From: an uncultured Paracoccaceae bacterium
Lineage (GTDB): Bacteria > Pseudomonadota > Alphaproteobacteria > Rhodobacterales > Rhodobacteraceae
Direction of reading: 5' to 3'
Assembly (NCBI GenBank): GCA_951812305.1
Contig: CATOSB010000008.1
Location: 372,001 to 436,000 of the forward strand
Length of the DNA stretch: 64,000 nt
Shown: in pieces, positions 51,846-60,622 of the stretch
How the letters are laid out: each line of letters starts with the position of its first letter
Position numbering within the stretch: position 1 is the first letter of the stretch
Notes under the pieces: model-generated
Told to the model about the DNA's origin: nothing
The model's database searches: none
What the model saw: the letters and a program-made list of their open reading frames with translations, nothing else
Program-made: the position numbers and the translations under genes

Positions 51846-53372
51846 ATGAAAGATATTCTGTCAGAATTGGAGACGCGGCGCGACACGGCACGCCAGGGCG
51901 GGGGCCAAAAGCGGATCGACAGCCAACACGCCAAGGGCAAGCTGACCGCGCGGGAGCGGATCGAGCTGCTGCTCGACGACGGGTCGTTTGAAGAATTCGA
52001 CATGTTCGTTGCTCATCGCTGCACCGATTTCGGGATGGAAAAACAGCGTCCGGCGGGGGACGGTGTGGTGACCGGCTGGGGCACGGTGAACGGGCGCATG
52101 GTCTATGTGTTCTCTCAGGATTTCACGGTCTTCGGCGGCTCGCTGTCGGAAACCCACGCCCAGAAGATCTGTAAAATCATGGATATGGCGATGCAGAACG
52201 GCGCGCCGGTGATCGGGATCAATGACTCCGGCGGCGCGCGGATTCAGGAAGGGGTGGCGTCGCTGGCAGGTTATGCCGAGGTCTTCCAGCGCAATATCAT
52301 GGCATCCGGCGTCGTGCCGCAGATTTCCGTGATCATGGGGCCGTGTGCGGGTGGGGCAGTCTACAGCCCCGCGATGACCGACTTTATCTTCATGGTCAAA
52401 GACACCTCCTACATGTTCGTGACCGGCCCGGACGTGGTGAAAACCGTGACGAATGAGGTGGTGACGGCAGAGGAACTGGGCGGTGCCTCGACCCACACGC
52501 GTAAATCCTCGGTGGCCGACGGCGCGTTTGAGAACGATGTCGAGACGCTGGCAGAGGTGCGGCGCCTGGTCGACTACCTGCCGCTGAACAACCGCGAAAA
52601 GCCGCCGGTGCGGCCGTTTTTCGACGACCCGGCGCGAGTTGAGGACAGCCTCGACACAATCATCCCCGACAACCCCAACAGCCCCTATGACATGCAGGAA
52701 CTGATCCGCAAGGTCGGCGATGAGGGGGAATTATTCGAAATTCAGGCAGAGTTTGCGAAGAACATAATCACCGGGTTCATGCGGATGGAGGGGCAGACGG
52801 TCGGCGTTGTCGCCAACCAGCCGATGGTGCTGGCCGGGTGTCTGGACATCGACTCCAGCCGCAAGGCCGCGCGGTTTGTCCGCTTCTGTGATGCGTTTGA
52901 GATTCCGATCCTGACATTTGTCGATGTGCCGGGGTTCCTGCCGGGGACGTCACAGGAATATGGCGGCGTGATCAAACACGGCGCGAAACTGCTGTTTGCC
53001 TATGGCGAGGCGACGGTGCCCAAGGTCACGGTCATCACCCGCAAGGCCTATGGCGGGGCCTATGACGTGATGGCGTCCAAGCACCTGCGGGGCGATTTCA
53101 ACTATGCCTGGCCGACGGCGGAAATCGCGGTGATGGGCGCCAAGGGCGCGACGGAGATCATTCATAGGGGCAAGTCACCCGAGGAAATCGCGGTGGAGAC
53201 GCAGACTTACGAGGACCGGTTCGCCAACCCGTTTGTGGCGGCAGAGAAGGGGTTCATCGACGAGGTGATCATGCCGCATTCAACGCGGCGTCGGGTGTGT
53301 CGGGCGTTTGCGTCGTTGAAAGGGAAACGGCTCACGAACCCTTGGAAGAAGCACGATAATATTCCGTTGTGA
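51846..53372 (+). CDS. pccB: PccB, propionyl-CoA carboxylase beta (carboxyltransferase) subunit
   Basis: 508 residues, normal length. Glycine-rich oxyanion loops appear as NDSGGARIQEGVASLAGYAE with GPCAGGAVYSPAMTDF, and later VPGFLPGTSQEYGGVIKHGA and AYGGAYDVMASKHL. It transfers CO2 from biotin on PccA to propionyl-CoA, giving (S)-methylmalonyl-CoA. The ATG at 51846 follows GGAGGCAAGG. It lies 3 kb from pccA with small genes between, an order usual in Rhodobacterales. Confidence 0.96.
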   Translation: MKDILSELETRRDTARQGGGQKRIDSQHAKGKLTARERIELLLDDGSFEEFDMFVAHRCTDFGMEKQRPAGDGVVTGWGTVNGRMVYVFSQDFTVFGGSLSETHAQKICKIMDMAMQNGAPVIGINDSGGARIQEGVASLAGYAEVFQRNIMASGVVPQISVIMGPCAGGAVYSPAMTDFIFMVKDTSYMFVTGPDVVKTVTNEVVTAEELGGASTHTRKSSVADGAFENDVETLAEVRRLVDYLPLNNREKPPVRPFFDDPARVEDSLDTIIPDNPNSPYDMQELIRKVGDEGELFEIQAEFAKNIITGFMRMEGQTVGVVANQPMVLAGCLDIDSSRKAARFVRFCDAFEIPILTFVDVPGFLPGTSQEYGGVIKHGAKLLFAYGEATVPKVTVITRKAYGGAYDVMASKHLRGDFNYAWPTAEIAVMGAKGATEIIHRGKSPEEIAVETQTYEDRFANPFVAAEKGFIDEVIMPHSTRRRVCRAFASLKGKRLTNPWKKHDNIPL

Positions 53373-53519
53373 TATGCAATTGCTCGGTCAAATAGAGAAA
53401 TGCGCCCACCCACGGGACGGGCGCGATCCTCTGTGGTGCATGGAACGCAGTCCCGGGCTTGACCCGGGACCTCATTGACGATGAGGCCCCGGATCGGGTC
53501 CGGGGCTGCGGAGGGCTTC

Positions 53520-53915
53520 ATGCCTAAATTTCACCTCTTCCCCACCGGCCCGGAGCCTGTTGCGCCGTTTAGCCACGCGGTGGAAACCGATGACGGCTGG
53601 GTCATTCTGACCGGGCAGATGCCGACGGTGGCGGGGCGGCCGGATGATCCGTTGCCCGACGGCATTGAAAACCAGACACGGCAGGTGATGGAGAACCTGT
53701 CGTTGATCCTCGGCGAACTGGGGCTGGGGCTGGAACATGTGGTGCAGTGCCGGTGTTTCCTGACGGAATTCGAGCGCGACTACAAAGCGTTCAACGACAC
53801 CTATCAGACCTTCTTCCCCGCCGACCGCCGCCCGGCCCGCACCACCGTCGGTGTCACCGCGCTGGCCGTCGGCGCGCTGGTGGAAATCGACTGTATCGCG
53901 AAGAGGCCGGCCTGA
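53520..53915 (+). CDS. RidA (YjgF/UK114)-family protein
   Basis: 131 residues. AFSHAVETDDGWVILTGQMP, then QTRQVMENLSLILGELGLGLEHVVQCRCFL and the C-terminal RPARTTVGVTALAVGALVEIDCIA with the family's conserved Arg. RidA proteins hydrolyse reactive enamine/imine intermediates from pyridoxal enzymes. The ATG at 53520 follows GGAGGG; the frame upstream to 53475 is rejected. The stop and the next start overlap as TGATG. Confidence 0.92.
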   Translation: MPKFHLFPTGPEPVAPFSHAVETDDGWVILTGQMPTVAGRPDDPLPDGIENQTRQVMENLSLILGELGLGLEHVVQCRCFLTEFERDYKAFNDTYQTFFPADRRPARTTVGVTALAVGALVEIDCIAKRPA

Positions 53916-54661
53916 TGGACGGCGGGGCGATCACCGGGGTGGATGTGTCGGGCCTGGATTATTCCATGCTGACCCACGGTGATCTGGTGAATATCGTCCT
54001 GCAACGTTCTGACGTGATCAATGACGAGAAACGCCCCGGTGACGTGATCCGCGAATGGGAAGCCGGTCAGCCGGAGCGGCTCAACAAAATCGTCGAGGAA
54101 AAGGGCGTGGTGCTGGCACAGCGTGCGGCGCGGATCATACAGACAGAGTTCGAGGCGATGCTGCCGGAACTTGACGCGATGGCGCCTTCGCGGGTGGCGG
54201 ATATCGGCTGTGGTTACGGGTTTTTCGATCTGTTCGTGCATGACCGCTATGGCGCGGAATTGTTGCTGATCGATATCGAAGGCAATGACCGCCGACATTT
54301 CGGTTTTGAGGAAGAAGGCGCGGCCTATACCAGCCTGTGGACGGCAGAGCGGTTTTTGCAGGCCAATGGCGTTTCACTCGACAAAGTCGACAGCTGGAAC
54401 CCCGAAGTCGATGACGCGCCCCAGACCGACAAAATCGATCTGGCGGTCAGTTTCCTCGCCTGTGGCTATCACTTCCCGGTTGATATGTACCTGCCGTTCT
54501 TCCGTTATGGCGTCCGGAAAGGCGGGCATATTGTTCTGGATGTGCGGGCGCAGTATTTTCAGGACTGCAAGCGTATTCTTTCGCAATACGGCAAGGTGCG
54601 GCTGTTCAGTCAGGGCAGGGGCAAAAAGCGCGTCATCCTGCAGAAAGGCCACGCGAAATGA
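53915..54661 (+). CDS. Class I SAM-dependent methyltransferase
   Basis: 248 residues. The SAM-binding motif I is VADIGCGYGFFDLF near residue 90, followed by the acidic ELLLIDIEGNDRRHF and a fold-typical YGVRKGGHIVLDVRAQYFQ. An N-terminal helical region (VINDEKRPGDVIREWEAGQP) is of unknown role. The substrate cannot be told. It overlaps ridA (TGATG) and the next gene (ATGA), so it is in a small operon downstream of pccB. Confidence 0.85.
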   Translation: MDGGAITGVDVSGLDYSMLTHGDLVNIVLQRSDVINDEKRPGDVIREWEAGQPERLNKIVEEKGVVLAQRAARIIQTEFEAMLPELDAMAPSRVADIGCGYGFFDLFVHDRYGAELLLIDIEGNDRRHFGFEEEGAAYTSLWTAERFLQANGVSLDKVDSWNPEVDDAPQTDKIDLAVSFLACGYHFPVDMYLPFFRYGVRKGGHIVLDVRAQYFQDCKRILSQYGKVRLFSQGRGKKRVILQKGHAK

Positions 54662-55044
54662 GGTGGATTGCTGTTTTGATATCAATGGCTTCGCCCGCAT
54701 TTGCGCAAGCCGTCGATGTGCCATCGGGCCAAAACGTCAGTTTTGTCGAACTGATCCGCGACGATGCAGGGACAACGGGTGAGACATGGCGCTTTCGCTT
54801 CCTTGCGCCGGGTATTGCCCGGGCGGGCGGAACAGTCTCTCTCGATGCCGCGCTGGAAGACATGCAGGCGGTCTGCGATGCCCATGTGGCGCCCGCGCTT
54901 GTTGACCGCGGGGTGAGCACGGCGCAGATCATCATTTCACTCTCGGATCGTGACGTGCCATTCGGGCAGGCCGACCCGGCGGCGACGCAGTATTTCGAGG
55001 CCTATATGCTGGAGGGCGGAACATGCATTTGGGACCAGTTCTGA
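54658..55044 (+). CDS. Small secreted protein (DUF6497-like)
   Basis: 128 residues with a signal peptide (MRWIAVLISMASPAFAQA). The mature part, VPSGQNVSFVELIRDDAGTT, TWRFRFLAPGIARAGGTVSL and CDAHVAPALVDRGVSTAQII, matches a family common in Rhodobacterales that I recall as DUF6497; two Cys (C100-region and C in GGTCIWDQF) may form a disulfide. No function is known. It overlaps the methyltransferase stop. Confidence 0.75.
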   Translation: MRWIAVLISMASPAFAQAVDVPSGQNVSFVELIRDDAGTTGETWRFRFLAPGIARAGGTVSLDAALEDMQAVCDAHVAPALVDRGVSTAQIIISLSDRDVPFGQADPAATQYFEAYMLEGGTCIWDQF

Positions 55045-55228
55045 TGCCGCTTGGCCGCGCCTTCGATGATGCAATCCGGCCACATCCCGCCAATGAGGCG
55101 AGAATGGCATATGCACCTGCAGAAATATCCGTTAATGTCGCAACAGGTTACCGGAACGGGACCAGTTTGTGGAAGCGGGGGCCAAGCGCTGTGGCGCGAG
55201 GTCTTCGTTGTTTTGACAGGAGATACCG

Positions 55229-55366
55229 ATGTCCAAGAGCATCAAGATCGTACTTACCCTTGGCCTCGTCGCTTTCGTGGCTGCATGTGGTCAGCAGGAA
55301 GAAGAAGTCGTTTTCGTTGATCCAGAGCCGATCACGACCGACACCTCGACCGGCAAGTACAAGTAA
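55229..55366 (+). CDS. Tiny lipoprotein (45 residues)
   Basis: Short frame MSKSIKIVLTLGLVAFVAAC with a lipobox (FVAAC) and a mature part GQQEEEVVFVDPEPITTDTS. The ATG at 55229 follows GACAGGAGATACC, a good ribosome-binding site, and a strong terminator hairpin begins nine bases after the stop. It has the form of a real, separately transcribed lipoprotein of unknown role. Confidence 0.75.
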   Translation: MSKSIKIVLTLGLVAFVAACGQQEEEVVFVDPEPITTDTSTGKYK

Positions 55367-55374
55367 GAATTCGA

Positions 55375-55400
55375 AAGGGCGGGTCTTTCGACCCGCCCTT
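55375..55400 (+). terminator. Hairpin terminator after the tiny lipoprotein
   Basis: Perfect 10-bp stem AAGGGCGGGT / ACCCGCCCTT (55375-55384 and 55391-55400) with loop CTTTCG. Confidence 0.75.
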
Positions 55401-55435
55401 CCGAAACGCTGGCGCCCCGTACGGGAGGGGTGGCC

Positions 55436-55795
55436 ATGCTGAAACATCGCGGCTTTCCCGGTCGCCTTCCCGGTACCGATTTCCAATTCACCATTCGTCG
55501 TGCCAATCCGCGCGGGGTTACGGCCATTGTTCGCCGCGACCGTCATGCGGATCGCAAGCCTGCGGACAGGCGGGCCGATGCGGTCTTTATGGCTGCTTTA
55601 TGGGCGCAGTTTGGTGATGAACCCTTTGAGCGGGGCAATCTGGACGCAGGGCGGTTGTCATGGCTGTTCGGGCGCGAGGTCATCCCGGCTGAGGACCCGT
55701 TTGATCCAGCCAGCTATGATGCGCTTTTGCGGATTGATGCCGATTTGGCCCAGGTCAGCTTCCCCGAGGCTTTTGAGCGGGGAGAATCGGCATGA
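55436..55795 (+). CDS. Hypothetical protein
   Basis: 119 residues from the ATG at 55436 (MLKHRGFPGRLPGTDFQFTI). The N-terminal half is basic and Arg-rich (RRANPRGVTAIVRRDRHADRK); the C-terminal half is acidic (EDPFDPASYDALLRIDADLAQ) with no membrane segment or known motif. GGGAGGGGT precedes the start. It lies between two lipoprotein genes in the pccB-pccA interval. I do not recognise a family. Confidence 0.6.
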   Translation: MLKHRGFPGRLPGTDFQFTIRRANPRGVTAIVRRDRHADRKPADRRADAVFMAALWAQFGDEPFERGNLDAGRLSWLFGREVIPAEDPFDPASYDALLRIDADLAQVSFPEAFERGESA

Positions 55796-56129
55796 TTTCG
55801 CGAATGCCCCCGGGATTTGGGCGAGTTGGCGCGCAAATTATCGCCTTTTGCGGTGGCTGCTTCCGCTTGGGCGCGCATGTGTTTCATGGTGTCGGTGTAA
55901 CGGATGGCCACATACCCCAGTTACGGCCAACAAGTTACTACCGTTACCCTTCCCCTTCTCTACGGTCTGGCCCTTCATGGGTCAGACCACCCCTTTTTGG
56001 GCAAGTTATCCACACGAGGTTTCGGCGGCAAAGCGCCGGAATCGCATGTTATTTTGCCATTAATGTTGAAAACTTACGGCGAAAGGCGCATCTGAGTCCC
56101 ATAAACGAGAAAAACAAGGGACTTGAGGT
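55796..56129. other. Gap with a hairpin between the hypothetical gene and the lipoprotein
   Basis: 334 bp. A hairpin GGTCTGGCCC/GGGTCAGACC with one mismatch at 55965-55988 is followed by ACCCCTTTTT and could be a terminator. The stretch after it (55990-56129) is AT-richer and probably holds the promoter of the lipoprotein gene. No further gene is seen. Confidence 0.45.
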
Positions 56130-56342
56130 ATGCGGATCAAGATTATCACGTTGTTGGGCGTTGCCGCGCTGGGGCTTTCGGCCTGCGGCGACACCTATGG
56201 TGAACAGGGGCTTGTTGGCGCTGCTGCGGGTGTCGGAACGGCCGTGGTACTGGACGGCGACCCAATTCTGGGCGGTGTTATCGGGGCGGCGGGCAATGTG
56301 GCCTTTTGTCAGAAGTTCCCGGAAAAGTGCGGCTCTCTCTGA
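56130..56342 (+). CDS. Small glycine-zipper lipoprotein
   Basis: 70 residues: signal with lipobox MRIKIITLLGVAALGLSAC, then GDTYGEQGLVGAAAGVGTAV and DPILGGVIGAAGNVAFCQKF. The alternating Gly/Ala pattern is glycine-zipper-like and may insert in or lie along the outer membrane. Two further Cys in the tail (AFCQKFPEKCGSL) may pair. CTTGAGGT precedes the start. It lies 114 bp before pccA. Confidence 0.75.
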   Translation: MRIKIITLLGVAALGLSACGDTYGEQGLVGAAAGVGTAVVLDGDPILGGVIGAAGNVAFCQKFPEKCGSL

Positions 56343-56456
56343 GATACAGCTAATAGCCCGGCCTACGGGCCGAAGAACTGAAATGACGCCGTGCGGGGCA
56401 GCCCCCCGCGCGGTGTTTTCGTGTGCGTGACGCACGGGGGAAAGAAGGAATTAGGG

Positions 56457-58481
56457 ATGTTTAAGAAGATATTGATCGCGAACCGTGGGGAAATCGCCTG
56501 TCGCGTAATCAAGTCAGCGCAGAAGATGGGGATCAAAACGGTCGCAATCTATTCGGATGCCGATGCCAAGGCGCTGCATGTGGAAATGGCGGATGAGGCC
56601 GTGAATATTGGACCGCCACCTGCGAACCAATCCTATATCGTGATTGACAAGGTCATGGCGGCGATCAAGGAAACAGGGGCCGAAGCGGTTCATCCGGGCT
56701 ACGGTTTTCTGTCGGAGAACCCGAAATTCGCGGATGCGCTGGAACGGGACGGTGTTGCGTTCATCGGACCGCCTAAACCAGCCATTGAGGCGATGGGCGA
56801 CAAGATTACGTCAAAGAAGATCGCGCAGGACGCCAATGTCTCGACTGTGCCGGGGTATATGGGTCTGATCGAAGATGCCGATGAGGCGGTGAAGATTTCA
56901 AACGAGATCGGCTATCCCGTCATGATCAAGGCATCCGCTGGCGGCGGCGGCAAGGGGATGCGGATCGCGTGGAATGATGACGAGGCGCGCGAGGGGTTTC
57001 AGTCGTCGAAAAACGAAGCTGCGTCGAGTTTCGGCGATGACCGGATTTTCATCGAGAAGTTCGTCACCCAGCCGCGCCATATCGAGATTCAGGTCCTGTG
57101 TGACAGCCACGGCAATGGAATTTACCTGGGCGAGCGTGAATGTTCGATTCAGCGCCGGAATCAAAAAGTTATCGAAGAGGCGCCCTCGCCATTCCTTGAT
57201 GAGAAGACCCGCAAGGCGATGGGAGAGCAGGCCGTAGCACTGGCCAAGGCGGTGGATTATGCCAGCGCCGGAACAGTGGAATTCATCGTCGATGGCGACC
57301 GCAACTTCTATTTCCTTGAAATGAACACGCGCCTTCAGGTGGAACATCCGGTAAGCGAGCTGATCACGGGCGTCGATCTGGTGGAACAGATGATCCGTGT
57401 CGCCAATGGCGAGAAGCTGAAGATCAAGCAATCGGATGTGAAACTGAACGGCTGGGCGATGGAAAGCCGCCTTTATGCCGAGGATCCCTTTCGCGGGTTC
57501 CTGCCTTCGATCGGGCGACTGACGCGATATCGGCCGCCTGCGGAAACACCGGATTATCTGCCCGGCGTGGTGCCGAAGGCTCCGGTTGTTCGCAACGATA
57601 CCGGTGTTTTTGAGGGCGGTGAAATTTCCATGTACTACGACCCGATGATTGCCAAGCTTTGCACCTGGGGTGCGAGCAGGGAAGAAGCAATCGAAGCGAT
57701 GCGCGTGGCGCTGGATCGGTTCGAAGTGGAAGGGATCGGGCATAACATCCCGTTTCTTCAGGCAGTTTACGACCATCCGAAATTCATCTCCGGAGATATG
57801 ACCACCGCGTTCATCGAAGAGGAATACCCGGACGGGTTTGAGGGTGTTACGCTTGACGACGCCACAACCCGCAAGGTCGCAGCTGGTGTGGCCGCGATGA
57901 ACCGGGTGATCGAAATTCGCCGCGCCCGCATTTCCGGCACGATGGACAATCACGAACGTCACGTTGGGACGGAATGGGTTGTCACAGGGCGCGGACTGGA
58001 TGACATCGCACTGACAATTGCGGCTGACCCTGATGGCGCGACAGTGACATTTGAAGATGGCACAACGCATCGGATCGAAAGCGACTGGACGCCCGGAGAT
58101 TCGGTTGCCGCCTTGATGGTCGATGGCAAAGAAATGGTCCTGAAGACCGAACGTGTCACAGGCGGGATTCGCGTGCGCCATCGCGGGGCGGATATGAAGC
58201 TGGCGATTTACACGCCGCGTCAGGCGGAACTGGCGGCGCTTATGCCCGAAAAACTGCCGCCTGATACATCGAAAATGCTGCTTTGCCCGATGCCGGGTCT
58301 GATCGTGAAGGTCGACGTGGCTGTAGGCGACGAAGTGCAGGAAGGTCAGGCGCTTTGCACGGTCGAGGCGATGAAGATGGAAAATATCCTGCGTGCCGAA
58401 AAGCGCGCGGTTGTATCCAAAATCAATGCAGCGGCAGGTGACAGTCTGGCCGTGGACGACGTGATCATGGAGTTCGAATGA
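56457..58481 (+). CDS. pccA: PccA, propionyl-CoA carboxylase alpha (biotin carboxylase) subunit
   Basis: 674 residues. The N-terminus KILIANRGEIACRVIKSAQK opens a biotin carboxylase domain with the ATP-grasp loop KASAGGGGKGMRIAW and MNTRLQVEHPVSE. A BT linker domain follows, then the C-terminal biotinyl domain with EAMKMEN, whose Lys carries biotin. It carboxylates biotin with bicarbonate and ATP for PccB. The ATG at 56457 follows AAGGAATTAGGG; an in-frame extension to 56391 is rejected. The stop overlaps the next gene (ATGA). Confidence 0.96.
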   Translation: MFKKILIANRGEIACRVIKSAQKMGIKTVAIYSDADAKALHVEMADEAVNIGPPPANQSYIVIDKVMAAIKETGAEAVHPGYGFLSENPKFADALERDGVAFIGPPKPAIEAMGDKITSKKIAQDANVSTVPGYMGLIEDADEAVKISNEIGYPVMIKASAGGGGKGMRIAWNDDEAREGFQSSKNEAASSFGDDRIFIEKFVTQPRHIEIQVLCDSHGNGIYLGERECSIQRRNQKVIEEAPSPFLDEKTRKAMGEQAVALAKAVDYASAGTVEFIVDGDRNFYFLEMNTRLQVEHPVSELITGVDLVEQMIRVANGEKLKIKQSDVKLNGWAMESRLYAEDPFRGFLPSIGRLTRYRPPAETPDYLPGVVPKAPVVRNDTGVFEGGEISMYYDPMIAKLCTWGASREEAIEAMRVALDRFEVEGIGHNIPFLQAVYDHPKFISGDMTTAFIEEEYPDGFEGVTLDDATTRKVAAGVAAMNRVIEIRRARISGTMDNHERHVGTEWVVTGRGLDDIALTIAADPDGATVTFEDGTTHRIESDWTPGDSVAALMVDGKEMVLKTERVTGGIRVRHRGADMKLAIYTPRQAELAALMPEKLPPDTSKMLLCPMPGLIVKVDVAVGDEVQEGQALCTVEAMKMENILRAEKRAVVSKINAAAGDSLAVDDVIMEFE

Positions 58482-60013
58482 CCCCGCGCGAAGGGCCATC
58501 CCTTGCGCTTCCGCTGGTCGCGCTGATCTTTGGAGGATTGGCGTTTCTGGCGCTGTTGGATTCAAGTGTGGTCACCGCGGGTGGCGTGTTTGAATACCCG
58601 TTGGATGATACGTACATCCATCTGGCGATGGCCGAACAACTGGCGGCTGGCGGGTATGGCGTTAACGCGGGTGAATATGCGGCTGCGTCATCTTCGCCTT
58701 TGTTTTCCGTGCTTTTGTTGCCTTTTGCCGGTGACGCGGTCCAGCGATATTTGCCGCTGATCTGGAACGTTGTCGGACTGGTGGCGGCGCTGATCCTGTG
58801 GGGGCGGATCCTGTGGCAGGCAGGATGGGGCGCGCGTTGGCTTGGGTTCCTGATTGCTGCAATTGCGCCGATCGCGCTGAATATTCCTGGCGTCGCCTTT
58901 GTCGGTATGGAGCACAGCCTGCATGTCGCGGCATCTCTGGCGATATTGTCGGGACTGATCCGGTTCGTGGATGAGGGCAAGATTGGCTGGCTGTTGCTGG
59001 TCGGTGTCCTGTTGTCGCCACTGTTACGGCTTGAGGGCGTGGCATTGGCCGGGTTGGCGGGGCTGGTCGTCTTGTTTCACGGACGTATCGCTGCGGGAAT
59101 AGCGTTGGGTGTTTTGGCCGTCGCACCGTTGGCCGGGTTTGCATTTTGGCTGACTACCCTTGGTCTGGAGCCTTTGCCGAGTTCAGTTTCCGCGAAGCTG
59201 GCCTTGCCGGGTAGCTCGGCATCTGGGTTCGGGGCGTTCATCGCGGGCAAACAGGCAATGATCGTGGCCGAACCGCGCGCATGGGTTCTGTGTGCGATGC
59301 TGCTTTCGGCGCTTGTATTGCTGGTGGTTGGGCGCCTGCACAAGCCGATCCTACTGGTCGTTCTTCTGGCCGGATTGGCACATCTGTTGGCCGGTCGATT
59401 CGGCTGGATGGACCGGTACGAAATCTACATTCTTGCAACGATGGCGTCAGGGCTCTTTGCGACGACGGCGGGCAATTTGCGGCTTGCTTTGTTGCCGGTC
59501 GCAACCGTTTCGCTGCCTGCCTGGGTATATCTGCCGTTCGTGACCACGCTTTACCCTCATGCGCCACGATCTGTGGCGTTCCAACAGGTTCAGATGGGCC
59601 GGTTCGCGAAAGAGCACTGGCAGGCGCCGGTGGCGGTGAACGATCTGGGATACGTTGCGTGGCGCAACCCGAGTTATGTGCTGGACCTGTGGGGACTGGC
59701 CAATCACGAGGCGCGCCAACAACGGCTGTTTGGGGACGACCGGCTGTGGGCGGCGAAGCTGGCCGAAAAGCACGGTACGGAAATCGCGATGATCTACGAG
59801 AAGTGGTTTCCCAACCAATTGGGCGATGACTGGCAATTGCTCGGGCATCTGAAACTGCAGGTGCCGCGCGCATATCTGGCCGATGATACCGTCAGCTTTT
59901 TCCTGACGCATGGCGGAGACACGGCGCCGGCGGTGGAGAGGTTGAATGCATGGGTTGTGGGATTGCCGGACGGCGCGGTATTCGAATTTGCTTCAGCGGA
60001 GGCCGGGCAATGA
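58478..60013 (+). CDS. GT-C-like polytopic membrane protein
   Basis: 511 residues with about ten to eleven helices in the first 380 residues. After the first helix the loop EYPLDDTYIHLAMAEQLAAG carries an acidic DD pair, the arrangement of GT-C glycosyltransferases that use polyprenyl-phosphate sugars. The C-terminal ~130 residues are soluble (VAVNDLGYVAWRNPSYVLDL, KHGTEIAMIYEKWFPNQLGD). The acceptor and sugar are unknown, and the assignment rests on topology. It overlaps pccA by four bases, so it is co-transcribed with it despite no obvious functional link. Confidence 0.65.
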   Translation: MTPREGPSLALPLVALIFGGLAFLALLDSSVVTAGGVFEYPLDDTYIHLAMAEQLAAGGYGVNAGEYAAASSSPLFSVLLLPFAGDAVQRYLPLIWNVVGLVAALILWGRILWQAGWGARWLGFLIAAIAPIALNIPGVAFVGMEHSLHVAASLAILSGLIRFVDEGKIGWLLLVGVLLSPLLRLEGVALAGLAGLVVLFHGRIAAGIALGVLAVAPLAGFAFWLTTLGLEPLPSSVSAKLALPGSSASGFGAFIAGKQAMIVAEPRAWVLCAMLLSALVLLVVGRLHKPILLVVLLAGLAHLLAGRFGWMDRYEIYILATMASGLFATTAGNLRLALLPVATVSLPAWVYLPFVTTLYPHAPRSVAFQQVQMGRFAKEHWQAPVAVNDLGYVAWRNPSYVLDLWGLANHEARQQRLFGDDRLWAAKLAEKHGTEIAMIYEKWFPNQLGDDWQLLGHLKLQVPRAYLADDTVSFFLTHGGDTAPAVERLNAWVVGLPDGAVFEFASAEAGQ

Positions 60014-60017
60014 GCGC

Positions 60018-60503
60018 CTATTCACCGGCACTTTCGCGGATTTCCTGCTGGCGCAGCGGGGTTTTGTCGATGACGCGGGTCAGCTCGCGGATGTCCCAGG
60101 GGAAGGGTTTGCGCAGCTTCACGCCGCCATCCTTGCCGATCAGCGTCAACTGGAAGCCGCGCGGACGCAGTTTGGTTCGGATTGCGGATTCAGCCGCTGG
60201 ATCGGTGTCGGTGATGATAACAACGTCGCGCTCCAGCAATTCCTCTGGCCGGTCCAGCAGCAACTCCAACTGCTCGGCAAACCGCGGGTCGGCGTCGGTG
60301 TCGGCAAAGACCACAACCGGGCGTTTCAGCCACAGGAATTCAGACAAATCGACCTCTGCCGCGTCCATGATCGCGAGCGAGGGTTCCGCAATCAGCTCCA
60401 CGGTTTCGGCGTCGTCAGTCTCGGACGCAGCGACAATGGTTTCCTGTGCGGCCAAAGGTGCCGCCAATGAAATCGCCATAAGTGTTGAGAAGAGCGTCTT
60501 CAT
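60018..60503 (-). CDS. Secreted DUF4174-domain protein
   Basis: 161 residues with a signal peptide (MKTLFSTLMAISLAAPLAAQ). The DUF4174 core is visible: SEFLWLKRPVVVFADTDADP, LERDVVIITDTDP and LRPRGFQLTLIGKDGGVKLR, a thioredoxin-like fold without the CxxC. Function unknown. It is convergent with the GT-C-like gene, with four bases between the stops. Confidence 0.85.
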   Translation of the reverse strand: MKTLFSTLMAISLAAPLAAQETIVAASETDDAETVELIAEPSLAIMDAAEVDLSEFLWLKRPVVVFADTDADPRFAEQLELLLDRPEELLERDVVIITDTDPAAESAIRTKLRPRGFQLTLIGKDGGVKLRKPFPWDIRELTRVIDKTPLRQQEIRESAGE

Positions 60504-60622
60504 GCATCCTCCTTGTCAGACAGGATATAGGATGCGTTTGACGAAAAACGAAGGTCTATCCGCGAGATTGCCGCGCGAAAGCAGATTTTGCGCGCAATTC
60601 GCCAATGGGAAAGGATCACAAG

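Noticed and set aside
56898..58565. 555-residue minus-strand frame
   Set aside because: Antisense of pccA; composition is typical of a high-GC shadow frame.
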